A stretch of DNA of 64,000 bases from Tetrahymena elliotti 4EA (lineage: Eukaryota > Ciliophora > Oligohymenophorea > Hymenostomatida > Tetrahymenidae): contig JH720312.1 in the NCBI GenBank assembly GCA_000231825.2, positions 1,146,236-1,210,235 on the forward strand. The letters are read 5' to 3'. Each line of letters begins with the position of its first letter. Positions within the stretch are counted from its first letter, which is position 1. The notes under the pieces were generated by a model. The model saw only the letters and a list, made by a program, of their open reading frames with translations. It was not told the DNA's origin and made no database searches. The translations under genes were made by a program, and so were the position numbers. Shown piece by piece: positions 13,681 to 26,900 of the stretch.

Positions 13681-15571
13681 AATTTGAAAAAAATATTAAT
13701 AAAAAAATATGTAAAAATATTTTTATTTTTCTCCTTTAAAATATTTTAAATTTAGTTTATTTTTCATGAAAAAACTTTAAACACTTATTCCTTACATTAA
13801 AAAAGAACTAAATATTTTTTTGTGGATTTTATATTACCTTTTTCACAAATTTTTTTTCAATCATTTTTAATAAATTAATATTTTTACATCAAAAGTAAAA
13901 AAAACAACAAATTTATTTTAATTGTATCACATTTTCAGGATTTAAGATAATTTATTTTTATTCTGTCATATTCATAAGGCAACAAAAATAATATTAAAAC
14001 CCTTAAAAAACTAATTTAATTTTTAACATTATTTTATACTATTACCATAGAATGAATATTGAAGTTTTTTATTACTTTCTTAAACATCAACAAAATACCT
14101 CAAATTTTCTTAAATTAATTTTAAAAGCAAGACACAAAGTGAAAATTTAAGAGTAGTGTTTTTTTATTATACTTTTAGGTATTATTTTAAAAATCTTCAA
14201 AAAGATTGTATTAATAATTCATTCAGAATAACAAAAAATTACAATAGTAGATAAATTATGAATAATGCCTTGTTACAAATTTATCAACTTAGATATTAGA
14301 AATAGTATTAATTTTATTAACTTTTTGGGAAAAAATTCTGCAAATACCAATTATAAATCCTTTCTATTTTATTTTGAAAAAAGCAGAAAAGTTTTTTTAA
14401 AAATCAATCATAAGCTAATTAGTCAATTTAATATTCATTGAATATTATGTACTGTACTATAATGTTTTAACTTAATTTACTTTAATAAAATTGATATAAT
14501 GTCAAATTTAAAAAGAAAAGATATTATGCCAACTCATTTTAATTTTATTTTTCCATTGAAATCAAGGATAAATCACAACATAATATTAATTTCTTTTAAA
14601 AATATCTTTAGAATAATCAAAGTAAACTAATAAATTTTACCGCAATTTTTTAAATCAAATTTTAGGTAAAAGTAGGAATTTAGTGGTTAAAAGAAAGTAT
14701 GAATTAGTTTGTTTAAATTACTAAAGATAATACAAAAATAATTATTTTTGCTATTCATTATTTTAAACGTTTTTTATTTTGATATATTTTTTAACAATAA
14801 AAAAATATTTTGAGTGTAAAATTAGATCTTTTGAGTTAAAGACTTAAAAGAAAATCTAAAATTAAAAAGAAAACATCTACATCAGCTATAATTTAATTCA
14901 ATATATTGTCTAGTTATTAATCCATTCCTGTAAGATTTTTACCACAAAAATTTAATCAAATTCATTAAAGATACAAATTCAGATTGAGAGAGACACATTT
15001 TAAAGTTATATAGAAAAATTCCCCACTTACTTGTTTACCTAAGACCTGTCATAAACTTTTTCTAATATCAAATAAGGCTAAAAAATACCATTTTTTTATT
15101 TTTCATTAATGTTTTATACTTTTTAAAGCTCAATTCTCCTTTAGAATGTAATTTTTCTGTGTATTTTAGTAAAAATAAACATAAAAAAATAGTTACAAAA
15201 GCAAAGAATTATTATATTTTATTTCAGAATAAATTTATTATTCTTTTTGTCTATATTAATTAAAACAAAAGCTAAAAATCAAACCTGAAAATTTAAATTG
15301 AAACAAGATTATAAGCTATAGAAGGATTATTTAAATAATATCCAGATACCTATCTAAATTTTATTTAAAAAAGTTATTTTTTATTGCATCAAAAGTTTTT
15401 TTTAAATTTTACGTTTTCAATTTTTACCCACTTATTTTTTATTTAAATCTATCTTGCTTTAAGTCCAAAAATTTAAATCCTAAAAAATAAATAATAAATT
15501 AATTAATTGATAATCATTGAAATAATAATAGCAATAAAGCAAAAGTAGAGGTTAATAATTTATTTTTAAGA
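13681..15571. other. 1.9-kb AT-rich spacer
   Basis: No convincing coding frame, repeat or structured RNA was found in either orientation. The last part is upstream of the membrane protein starting at 15572 and presumably carries its promoter. Confidence 0.55.
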
Positions 15572-17110
15572 ATGTTTGATTCATTAAAGAATAAGATAAG
15601 TGGAGGAAAAGATAAAGAAAAAGAGAAGTAAGATTAATAAGACAAAGATAGCTAGAAGGAACGTATTGACAGCAACGAGACTACTGAACCTAAAAAAGCT
15701 TCTATGTTTGATGGCCTCTCAAAAGAGTATCAGAAAGCTGTTGATTCTGTCAAGGACAACAAATATGTCAAATAAGCTACTTAGGCTGTTGAAAAGGCAG
15801 ACAATTTTGTTTCATAAGCAATTAGAGAAAAGAAGAATAAGATTGAGATATGGATGAAAAAGTAAATGGAGAAGAAGATGATTGAATTTCTTTTGAAGTT
15901 CAAGCCTAAAGTTGCTAACTCAATGAAAGACCCAGACATGCCTGAATTTGTAAAACAAGGTATTGATGTTGCTGTTGATGAGACCTACCCTATTATTCTT
16001 GATGAAGTAAAGTACCAATTCCGTATGAAAATGTTTAAACCCAAGAAAACAATAAAAGAACCTCAAGTAAGTTGCATCTGCTTGCCATGCTATAAGATAA
16101 AAGCTTGGTATAATTATTCTACAAACCCTGTAGATATGTCAATATGGAAAAGAATGAGAACCTTTTCTTATTGGATTTTAACTTTGATTTCTTTGATTCC
16201 ATTCTTCGGTATACAACAAGCTTTATATTTGTTTGCTTTCTTATGCATGGACACAAATGATGAGTTTTAGCTTGTCTCATACATCTTAGATTATAAGAAA
16301 GCATAATTTATTGGCTAAGGAGTTATTGCAGCACTTTCTTTGTATTTAACTTAATTCTAATGCATGAGACTCTGGGACGATAAAACTGTAAAAGATCCAA
16401 TTTATGAATGCATCTATGGCAGTCCAGCTTCCCCAGTGTTAGACTTCTATTTAGACCTTGCAGATTTTGCTTCTTAGCTGATTCTTATTTGGTTAGCTTT
16501 CTTACTTCTACCTTGTTCTGAATCTAAAGGAAAAGCTAATTTTGATCATCTCGATTAAGATTAAAAAGCAAAATAGCTTAAGTAAGCTTTAGAATAAAAA
16601 GGTGAGGAAGAACAAAAAAATGAAGAATAAGTTCATCAAGAAGATCTTGAAAATTCTATTCATTAACTTGAATAATAGGAAAAATAAATGATGATTTAAA
16701 AGGAGGAGCAAGAGAGGTAGAAATCATGTTGTGACTGCTCAAAAGGTGGTAAACTTTACATTTTTATGATATATGATTTTCTTGCTTTTGCAGTTGCTTG
16801 TCTTGCATTCTACTATTCCTATTCTACTAGTGTCCCATCCAATTATCACCAAACTTCAGTATAATTTGCCGTTGCAAAGTTAGTATATGGATACTTAAGT
16901 TTACCATTCCTCATTTTTAAAATAGGATAGCTTTAAACTATTCTTACTAAAGCTAGACCTACTGCATATGATGTATATGGAAATACAGTGCCTACTTCAA
17001 AAATAGAAATAGATTACGAAAATAGAGATGATGATCTTATAGATTTAGATATGGGTGTAGATTTAGAAAAAATTGATAGCTCAGATTAAAAAAAAGATGA
17101 AAAAAAGTGA
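15572..17110 (+). CDS. Multi-pass membrane protein of unknown family
   Basis: Single exon, 512 residues, ATG at 15572 and TGA at 17108-17110. Residues 1-190 are highly charged and probably helical (MFDSLKNKISGGKDKEKEK, then K/E/Q-rich). A conserved-looking segment follows with D-V-A-V-D-E-T-Y-P-I-I-L-D-E-V-K-Y-Q-F-R and S-C-I-C-L-P-C-Y-K. Hydrophobic segments lie near residues 195-220, 240-255, 300-325, 400-425 and 435-455. A Gln/Glu-rich loop of about 75 residues (about 330-395), then a C-C-D-C motif, separates the two membrane halves. The C-terminal tail is acidic. There is no signal peptide, so the charged N-terminal part is probably cytosolic. Codon use is richer in C and G at third positions than in the neighbouring genes, suggesting good expression. 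I do not recognise the family. Confidence 0.8.
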
Positions 17111-19348
17111 TATATTATTCAATTTTGTTTGTTAGTTTTTTTAAAGCAATTTTTTTAAAATATATGTGGGTATTAATTTTTTTGCATTTAGAGTTATTTA
17201 ATTTAAAATTGATTTATGTTTTAATAGAAAGAATAATCATTATTGAACCAACTTTTTAATAAAGATTGGGTAGATATAATAATTTATCAATTCTCTGGTG
17301 TAATAAAATTCAGCCTAATAATTTTTTGATCTTTAATTTTTATATTAAGATTTAACCACTTACTTAACTATTTAAATCTTTTTGTGATATTTTTTTGTTC
17401 TATTTGTATTTATTTCTCTCAAAATTCTATTTAAATAAATTTTAAACAATTTTTTTCTTTCTTTTCCTGACTAATTTATCAAATTTACGATTTTATTATG
17501 ATGATAAGTCATACAACTAGTTGATTCTACTATCTAAATTATGCAATAAAAATATTATTATTATTATTTTATTTTGAATAATTTTTATCATAAAATTTTT
17601 TTAGTTTTTTATTTGTGAATAAATCAATTTAATTTTTGAAATTATTATTATTGATTAATAATTTTTTTTTTTAAATTTGAAAATTAATCTTAGTTATTAA
17701 CTCAAAATATTAGTTAAACAACCGCAAATATTACACTTTAATAAAATATGAAAGAATAACTTAAAGATTTATTATTTTATCAGATATTGTACAATTTAAC
17801 ATTTTGTGATTAGGTTTTACAATTTAGATAAGTAAGCCTATACATACTTATGCCTTGACAAAAAGAAAGATTTAAATAGATTGCTAATGTAAAAACTCAA
17901 AAAAAATAATTTATTAATAAAATAAAAATAATTAAAATAAACAAACATAAAAAAGCTTTTAAAAAGATTAATAAGGTAATAACTTTTATCATTTATTGAT
18001 TAGGCTTCGGCTTTTTTTAAAGCTTGTTATTCTTTGCTTTAATTAAATTTACTTTACTTTACTTTTTTTGATTATTTTTTATTCAATTAGCCTAAAAAAT
18101 AGATAAATTTTGACTTTCTTAAAGTTTATGTATTCCTTTTTAATACATTAATCAATCAATCAACTTTGCTATTAATCACTTTTGATACTCAGTAAAACTT
18201 TGATTAATAAGAAATTATTTACATAACGCTTTCTTTATTTTTATTCATACTAATATTCTGCATTTTGATCTGATCCAACTCAAAAAAAATTCTAATTTTA
18301 TGATTCTAGCTTTAAAAATCAAAAATAAGGATGAATAAACGTTTTAATATAACTAATTTTAAAAAGTTAATGGAAAGTAATTTCTTTTATAAAATTGATA
18401 TTTTTATATAAATGTAGATAATTATTAAATTTATTAAAATAATTTCTTTTTAAAAAAATACAAAATCATATATTATTCAAATACATAAATATTATTTTAT
18501 TTTACTTTTAGACAAAAAAATAATTTCATGCATTATTTACAAAATAATTTATTTTTTATTTATCTTGTCTTTTGGATTGTGTAATTAATTTTACCTTCTA
18601 AAAAGATGGTTTAATTTTTCCTCATGACAAACCTATTTTTTATCATTCTTGCTTGTTAAAATATTAAATAGAATAATAGTCATTTCATTGTAGTTAAAAG
18701 CATATTAAAATATACAGAAGTAACTCAATATATAGAAATGAGCTTTGGATTTTAAGAAATAATTTAGATTTTAATTTTATATTTGTTTGTGAAGATATTT
18801 ATTATTCATATTTGATAAAGTTGTAGCAAAAAGAAATTTAAATTTATAAAAATTATATCATTTTTCATGATTGTATTTTCTTGCACCCAAAATAAAATAA
18901 ATAGAAATTAATTGAAAGAGAGGAAAAAAAAAAAGTTAATTTAAATTAAAAGGTTTTCTTACATATTTTTATTCAAGTAATATGGTGAATAATATATTTT
19001 TAAGATTATCAAAAATTTTTTAATCTGAAAAAAATTATGTCATCATTGACTAGAGTCCAAACACATGAGTTAGTTCTATCTTTCAATAACTAAGAAGTAG
19101 TACTCTTACTATCAAATAATCAATAATTATGGTAAAAAAATTAATGGATAATATCAGATTAATTTTCTGTTCAACTTTTATTTTTTCTGATTATTCTTCA
19201 TTAGTAATATAAATGAAAATAAAAAATTATTTAATTTTGATACTTTTAAAACTAAAATTAGCCACTTAAAATAAAAAAATAGCAAACACAGTTAACAAAT
19301 AAACAATTAATTATAAATAGAAAAAATGATTCTTGTTTTTTATTCCAT
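17111..19348. other. 2.2-kb AT-rich spacer
   Basis: No gene was found. Around 17951-18025 two arms (aagcttttaaaaag and ctttttttaaagctt) are nearly complementary across a loop of about 50 bases. The distal part is the upstream region of the cysteine-rich membrane protein. The rest is simple A/T sequence. Confidence 0.55.
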
Positions 19349-22300
19349 ATGTATTGCTATTGTTTTTACTTAAAACTAATTTTTAATATTTGGATAATCA
19401 CTTTTAGGGGATGCTTAAATATAGAGAAGTAAAATTTATTTGCTAAAATTTATTCAATATAATTATTTACATAAAAAGGTGTCTATAAAGAAATTGGCTC
19501 AAGCTATTCTAATGATTGGAAAAAATTTTAAATTGATACAAGCTAATGTATTTTCAAATATATATATAGATAGTATATTGAAGCTGAATACATTAATAGA
19601 TATTTTTAAGTTTAAATTTATTACCAATACAAAATGTAAGAAATAAATTTAGTTGCTCAAAGATTGATAGGATTAGTATTAATGTCATTTTATTTTATAA
19701 AGATTAGATGATTTTTAATCACTATAAGTAAAAGCACAAAGGAAGGAAATCAAGTATACTAAAGAGTATGATAAATCATTCTTTGGTTGGAAATATATTC
19801 AAGTTACTTTTGATGTCTTTATCAGTTCAAAAATATTAGAGATAGAATTATAGTTACCATTAAATTCACTTTCAAGTTGTGATTCTTTAGAATTTTAAAA
19901 TTTTGATTATAGATAAGGGAATATTAAAAGGTAAAAAAAATTATTTTAGAAATAATTAATTTTGAATGATCCTTCTTTTACTTAATAAAGTATGACAATT
20001 ACTAAAATAACAAACCTATTATGTCCTACAAAGTCATCACCTGAGAGCTTATATTCATGTTATAACTGCTTAGAAGAATACAATAGAGCTTCTAAAAATA
20101 GTTTATGTGAATGCTTAGATGGTTACTATTAGTACAAGAACTAGTTAACTTGCTAAAAATGCAGTGGAGATTGTAAAAAATGTAATTAAAATAAAAATAA
20201 GTGTTCTGAATGTTATAAAAATGCATACTTAGATAATTATAATTAATGTAAATGCTTTGATGGTTACTTTATCAATATTAATTAGAGATGTGAAAGTAAA
20301 TTTTTATTTTATTTATCTTTAATAAAAAATTTAATTACTAAGAATGTAGTTCTAATTGTTAGAAATGTTAAGGAAGTTCAAATTTTTGTACTATCTGTGT
20401 TGATGATGTAAACATGGTATCTCCTTTATGTAAATGTCCAAACGGAATGTATTTTGATCAAAAAAACTAAAAATGCAATTGTAAATATTTTATTAGTTTG
20501 AATTTTACTAATTTTGATTGATTTTTATTAAAATTATTAAAATTAAACACATAATTTTTGAAAATTTTAATTGAATATTTCTTTTAATTATTTTGTACTA
20601 GTCTGCAGTCAAAAATGTTCTACTTGTCTTGATAGACCTGATTAATGCGTTAACTGTGCAAAAGGATACTAACTAGCTCCTTTATGTATAAAAGATTGTG
20701 ATTTGTCTTCAGAATTAGATATTTAAAAGAATGAATGTGTTCCATTATCTTGCGATAATAAGTGCAGTTCTTGTATAGGAAAAAGAAACAATTGCTCTGT
20801 TTGTAGAGGCGATCGTAAGAATCCTCCTTACTGTTTATGTGATTAATTTAAGTATGATGATTTAAAAAGTGAAAATTGCTTAACTTGTCCAGATGGAGAA
20901 TTTATCGATGTGAATTCAGGTAAATTCTAATGCTAAAAATGTCATTTTTCTTGTAAGAAATGTAGTGGGAATTTAATTACAGACTGCACAGATTGTTATG
21001 AAAATTATTTTTATTTAAGCTCTTAATCTACATGTGAGTGCAAAGAATAAATGGACATTATTAATAATACATTAGCTAAAATTCCAAAATGTTAAACTAT
21101 GATGAAAATGACTTTAAATACATATGTTAATGAAAGTTTTTAGTAAGTTTTCAGAATCTAATTTTCTTCTCCACTAGAGAAAGTTTATTAAAAATAAGAG
21201 TTAGCTAAGTCTTTTGAAGTTAAGTTGGAAAACGTAAAGTAAAGTAATTTTTAAATTGAAATTCTAGAAATGAAAAATAAAAATTTTGTAGAGTTTACAA
21301 TACTTTCAAAATAAATTATTCCTAAATAAAAAATATTTGTGTTATTGTTAACTTAATATATTTTGTATGGAGAAGGATAAAATATTCTAAGTAGATGGTA
21401 TCTTACAAATACAATTTAAATTTAGATGCGATAAGATCTAAGAGATTTATCAAGTAAATAATAAAATTTGCTCAAACTCAAAAATGCTTCAGAGTCTGTC
21501 TAGAACAATCCTTTTGTATAATTTGTAACTTAGTACTACTTTTTTTTATTCATTCTAAGCACACTGTAGCCTACTATACTTTTTATTCTAGTATCTACCT
21601 AATTACCTATTATGTTGGAATTGTTCTTAAAGATTATTGGGCAGTTTGTTTTCAATAAAAATTAGTTCTTTGCATGGTATGAAATTTCTTAATACTAATA
21701 AACTAACATGGAATACTATATTTTCTTTTATAACGCTACTAAGTTAATAAAAAATGATAAACCATCTAATTATGAAATAGAGTAACTTGGATTTATGAAA
21801 AATTTTATATATAACAACTAGATACCTTTGCTGATAGTTATGGTTCTTTGCATTTGTTATTGGATGCTGTTTTTTATAGAAAAGTTTCAGTTATTTGGTT
21901 TATTAAAAAAACACTAAACATAATAAGATAAAAATAGTAAAAACTAGAACAGTTCAAGTAATGTTAAAAAAAAAAATTAGTAGTACTAAAATTAATATTT
22001 TTTTGACTTTAATGATTAAATTTATGATTATCAACAAAAAAATGGATAGAATCTTATTGATAACAAAAGTTAAAATTCTATTATAAATTTAAAGTAAAAA
22101 TTTTAATTGTCTCAGTAAGATTAGATAAATAGATAACTGATTTTAGAAGGCTAAAAAGACTTAAATGAAACAAAAACATCATTAGAATTTTAAGACCAGG
22201 ATTAGATGGTTCAGGAATAGGATTAATTAAATGAATAAACTAAAACTTAAAAGATCTTATAGCTACTTTAAAATTTAATTATTTCAAACATGGAATCAAA

Positions 22301-23192
22301 CTTTGCTATTTATTTTATTTCTATGGGAATGCAAATCTCAAATTTCAAACAGCAAAATATCTTAAATAGAATATCCATGTATTTATGTTTCTTTTTCTTG
22401 ATATAATTTATATATTTTCACATTAAGTGCTTCAGGTTAATGAAATAAGGCAAGCGAGAGCTAATACCATTATTCACTTAATCCACAAAAGAAGATAAGC
22501 CATATTACTTTCATTTTTACAGTTTATTAGGGAAGTTAGTTACAATAATCTGCATACATTTAAACAACCTAAATTAGATAGTATTTATTTCAATAATTCT
22601 TTTAGTATAAATACTGATGATTCTATACATCATATTAATAAAACCTTTTAAAAGTGAAACCTTATTTTATCTTAAGTTAATAGCAAATACCAGCTATATG
22701 CTTAGCTGGTTTTGTTTATTGCTTTACTTGATTAAAAGATAATAATTGAAGTCTGTTTCTGGGGATTTTTACAAAGAAGAAGATTTTGAATACATGGACA
22801 ATTTGGGTCTTTCAATAATAATACTCTTAATTATATTTAATGTAATTTACCTCATTTTGTTCTTTTTTAATATTGGACTAAAATGTGTTGAATTATTCAA
22901 GCTCACTTTTTCTAAAAGAAAAGTAAATTTGATAGTGATGTACAACAATTCTGATTAAGAGAGCAACAATTTTGGTAGTGATAATTAAAACAACAACACA
23001 AAATAGCAACTTTTAGAACTTTAAACCTAAACAAATAATGAATAAAATAAATTTTTTAAAATAAAATATGTATCAACTAATAACAATAACACAATATTAT
23101 AAAAATATTCATTTAATTCCAATAATATTTAATTAACAGGAATAAATATAACAAATTAAACTGACCTCAAATATTTAAACAAAAAACTATGA
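19349..23192 (+). CDS. Cysteine-rich polytopic membrane protein (intact member of a tandem pair)
   Basis: Four-exon model: 19349-19635, 19703-20295, 20343-20480, 20602-23192; 1202 residues. Introns 19636-19702 (GTAAGAAAT..ATAAAG), 20296-20342 (GTAAAT..CTAAG) and 20481-20601 (GTAAAT..ACTAG) each restore the frame exactly, and exon 4 was checked for TGA. The N-terminus MYCYCFYLKLIFNIWIITF is hydrophobic and probably a signal peptide. Residues about 203-507 are cysteine-rich with repeated CxxC motifs (C-Q-K-C-S-G-D-C-K-K-C and similar). A juxtamembrane domain of about 140 residues leads into a polytopic region (from about residue 650). That region holds the motif NNPFVQFVTQYYFFLFILST and a long Gln-rich cytosolic loop. 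The tail is Asn/Gln-rich. Proteins of this layout in Tetrahymena are often auto-labelled LSD1-type zinc finger, but extracellular furin-like repeats fit better. An ATG at 19326 is out of frame and was not used. Confidence 0.8.
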
Positions 23193-23974
23193 TAAAAACA
23201 TGAAGAAAAAAAATAAATATTTATTTATTTTATTCAGTAAAAGAAATTATAAAGTAAATATTACTTAATTATTTTTAGAATATATCTATTTTTAATTCAA
23301 TATAATTATTTAATTTTTGTTTTAAAAATGTAAGGTATTTTTTACATAAGTATGTATTTTTCACATAATTTTTTGTTTATATTTCAACTATTGCTAGTTT
23401 TGGAATATTTTTTATAACAAAGCATATAAAAACTTACTTAGTAAGGTTTATTATGTTTTGTTGATTACAATAATATTAATAAAAAAAGAAGTGGGGTCTT
23501 AAATATGAAAGAAATACTTTGAATGCAAAAGTCGATTTAAAAAATATCCCCTCAGGTTGAGAAATTTTTTCAAAAAATCTATTAGTAACACTCCTTCTTT
23601 CCTTAAGATTTATAAAAATACCAATATTTGCAAAATTTTTTTTAAATTAAAGATAAACAAATATATTAAATGATGCTGAACTGCAGTTTAATTTTAAAAG
23701 TTAGATTCTAAGTATTAATGTGCTTTTATATTTCTAATATCAAATGATTTATTTAAATATCTTACTTAGACATAATAAATTATTTAATTTATAAGAATAA
23801 TATTCTATTTTAAGAATAAGCATTAAATTACACAAATAGTGTAGATAAAAATCTTTAAAAGTAAAGATAAGAAGAAGTAAAATAATTAATATCAAAAGAA
23901 TATTATATTACTAGATAAACAAAAAACAAAAACCAGGTCCAATTAAATTTTAAGATATTTTTAAAAAATTTAAA
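23193..23974. other. Intergenic spacer between the cysteine-rich paralogues
   Basis: AT-rich, with no coding frame or repeat seen. It contains the 3' flank of the intact copy and the presumed promoter of the degenerate copy. Confidence 0.55.
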
Positions 23975-26900
23975 ATGGAATGTAGATGTTGTTATCTTAG
24001 CTCTTTGTTAAGCCTTATTATTTTATTATTAAATTTGAAATAAGGGCTTTCTAGTTATCCTTTTAACATAGAAATCAGTAAGTAATTTTGAGTTGACAAT
24101 ATAAATGTTTGTTTGATTTTTTTCCTTGTCTTATTTTTTAGGTAGTAGTTAAAATAATGGATACAATATTTACAAATCGACAATTGGAGGATGTTTCAAA
24201 CACAAAATATCAAACCCAGCTAATTGTATATTATACTATACTGGACAGATTTAATTTCCTTTAGTTTAGATACATAATTTTTACAGGATAACTTTTATTC
24301 TCTCATATAAAGTGTAAGAAGAATAAGCTAATTTACATATTTTCAGGAAAATAATTTTTTTTTTAACAAAAAGATAAATATGCAATGAATAGATTTAAAT
24401 TAATATGAATAATATTAATTTATCTATTGAGAGATATTTGATAAATAGTTGCTAGCCAAATAAATTAACGAGTTGGAGCATTACAACAGATTAGTATATC
24501 TAAAATTTAAATAACCAGTTTGTTATTTAGATAATAAATACAAGCTCTGATACTTGTTCTTTTTAATCTCAATAATCAATACCATCTTTACATGATTAAT
24601 CTTATGCATATTAAGCATAGGAGGAAATCAAAAATTTTTTGCTTATTTGAATTACTTTAAAGGTAAATTAAAAATTTAATAATGTAGGATCTATTATCAA
24701 AAAATTATCAATAATTATTATCCATTCACTACTGATTAAACAAATATGCAGAACTGCTTGTCATGCTTAAACATTCAAAATCACGAATTCATAGGCAATT
24801 AGTGCTAGTGTTTAAGTAAATTAAAAAATTATTTCTTCTTATTTAAATTTTTTAATTTATACATGAGTAATTAATATAAACAATTCTTTATCTCCACCTA
24901 CTTACATATTCTCCCATATAATTTTTCAACTCAATAAGATTACTTGAAAAATCAGGCTAAAATAGGGAATGAGTGGGTTAAAATATTTGAATTTTTATGG
25001 TAATTAATTTTTGTTGGAGAAATAAATTATTTATTTTTAATAGAAATTGTTCTATTTAATTAAATAGTAGAATTAAAAATTTTTTTTGCAATTCAAACTG
25101 CTATACTTGTTAATATGATAAATATTCAATAGGAAGAAATAAATGTACGTTATGTGCTGCTAGATATATAAATTCCCCAATTTGTTAAAAATAGTGCCTT
25201 CCTTCAGAGGTCTATGATTTTATTATTATGTAGTTTCTCCTACTATAATGTGATAATAAATGTATAACTTGTGAAATAACTTCTTCAACTTGTTTAACAT
25301 GCAAAGGAAATAGAATAAATCTCCATATTGTTCTTGCTAAGAGCACTATTATGATGACGGATATAGCACTGATTGTATTACTTGTCCTTCAGGTTTTTTT
25401 TTTGGAGAAATAGAGAACAATAAAAAGGGATGTTTACCTTACCATTTTTCATGCAAAAATTATACTAACCCTCTAATAAATTAACTAACGTACAGAGTGC
25501 TGCAATGATTAATTTGGGCTAAATTAAGATAGTTTATGCAAATGCATTAATGAAAATAAAGTATTATTTAAAGATGAATTAAATAAAAATTTACCAAAAT
25601 GTGTGACTGCTCTAAATATGGAAGTAAGTATATATATCAATCAATAATTCTAACAGATATTTAGGATAGTTTTTTCAGATGAATTAGTGAGTTAAGTTAC
25701 TGTCAATTCAATCTATTAAAACTTATCAATTTATTTAGAATCAGCTCCTAAAAGCGAATATTCCTTTGAGGAAGTCTTCTATGATTAAAAAATTTTTGAA
25801 TTTGCTCTCATTAGTGAAAAAGTTATCCCTAGATAAAAAAGCTTTTAATATTAGCCTTGTCTTAGAATTATATTTAAGGCGTAAGTAATACAGTTTTAAG
25901 TATAAAATATTTACAAACTCCTTTATCTGTCAGAATAGTTTAGAACAGCGTTGATTACTCAAAAAGTAAAAAAAATTTGACTTAACTTAAGGAGGCATCA
26001 GAATCTGTAAAATAAAATCCATTTGTTTAATTTGTTACAACTTATTACTTTTTCCTCTATATATTAAGCACCTTACAACCAACCATACTATTCTTGTTAG
26101 CATAAATTGAACTACTTTTAAATATTTAGCTTTACTTAAAGATTGTAGGCTAATTTGTTTTTAGTAAAAATTAATTCTTTAGCTGGTACTAAATATATGC
26201 TTAATAAAATGAATATAAAATGTTAAATTTTGACTTCTCTTATTAATTGTAAAATTAAGTTCCAAAAAATGAATATTTTTATCAAATTGGGTTTCTAAAT
26301 AATTTTTTTTACAATACTTAGATTCCTTGCTTGATTTTTATAATATTGACAATAATACATTCTATATGCTTAGCTATCTATAAATTTAATATAAATTTAA
26401 GTTTGATACAAGTAACATGGAATAATACTAGTATAATCTATAAATTCATTTATAAAATTATTAATTGAATTATTTAAGCAAAGCTAATTAATCTATTATA
26501 GAGTAGATTAAATAAAATCTATAGGAAGAAGGATAACAGAAAAATTTAGAGTTATAAGATCCTTCACCATATAGTTAATTATAAGATAAATTGGAAAATG
26601 TTATCATTCTTTTAAGAAAATTGATGATATCTAACTCAGAGTCAAACTTTGTGATTTACTTTATTTCAGTTTATTTACAACTTTATAATTTCGATGATAA
26701 ATATTTTGCAAATAGATACTCACTTTATTTTATGATCATATTCCTAATTCAAACAGCTTTTTGTTTTAAATTTAGTGTATAGTACATGGTTTGTAATTAA
26801 TATGATAAAATACCTATATTTACAGAGATTATAATTGAGTGATAATAAATACTATTTCCACTTTTACAGTTTTCTTGCAAAATTTATAACTTGCCTTTTC

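Noticed and set aside
19326..19665. Start at ATG 19326 with a plausible signal peptide
   Set aside because: Its frame ends at TGA 19665-19667 and is out of register with the homologous sequence. ATG 19349 leads directly into the paralogue-matching frame.
20340..23000. LSD1-type zinc finger annotation for the cysteine-rich repeats
   Set aside because: The repeats follow a hydrophobic leader and precede membrane helices, so they are probably extracellular disulphide repeats, not nuclear zinc fingers.
25629..25670. Candidate intron beginning GTAAGTATATAT in the degenerate paralogue
   Set aside because: Reading straight through gives a segment closely matching the intact paralogue (N-Q-S-F-Q-Q-I-F-R-I), so it is coding-derived, not intronic.
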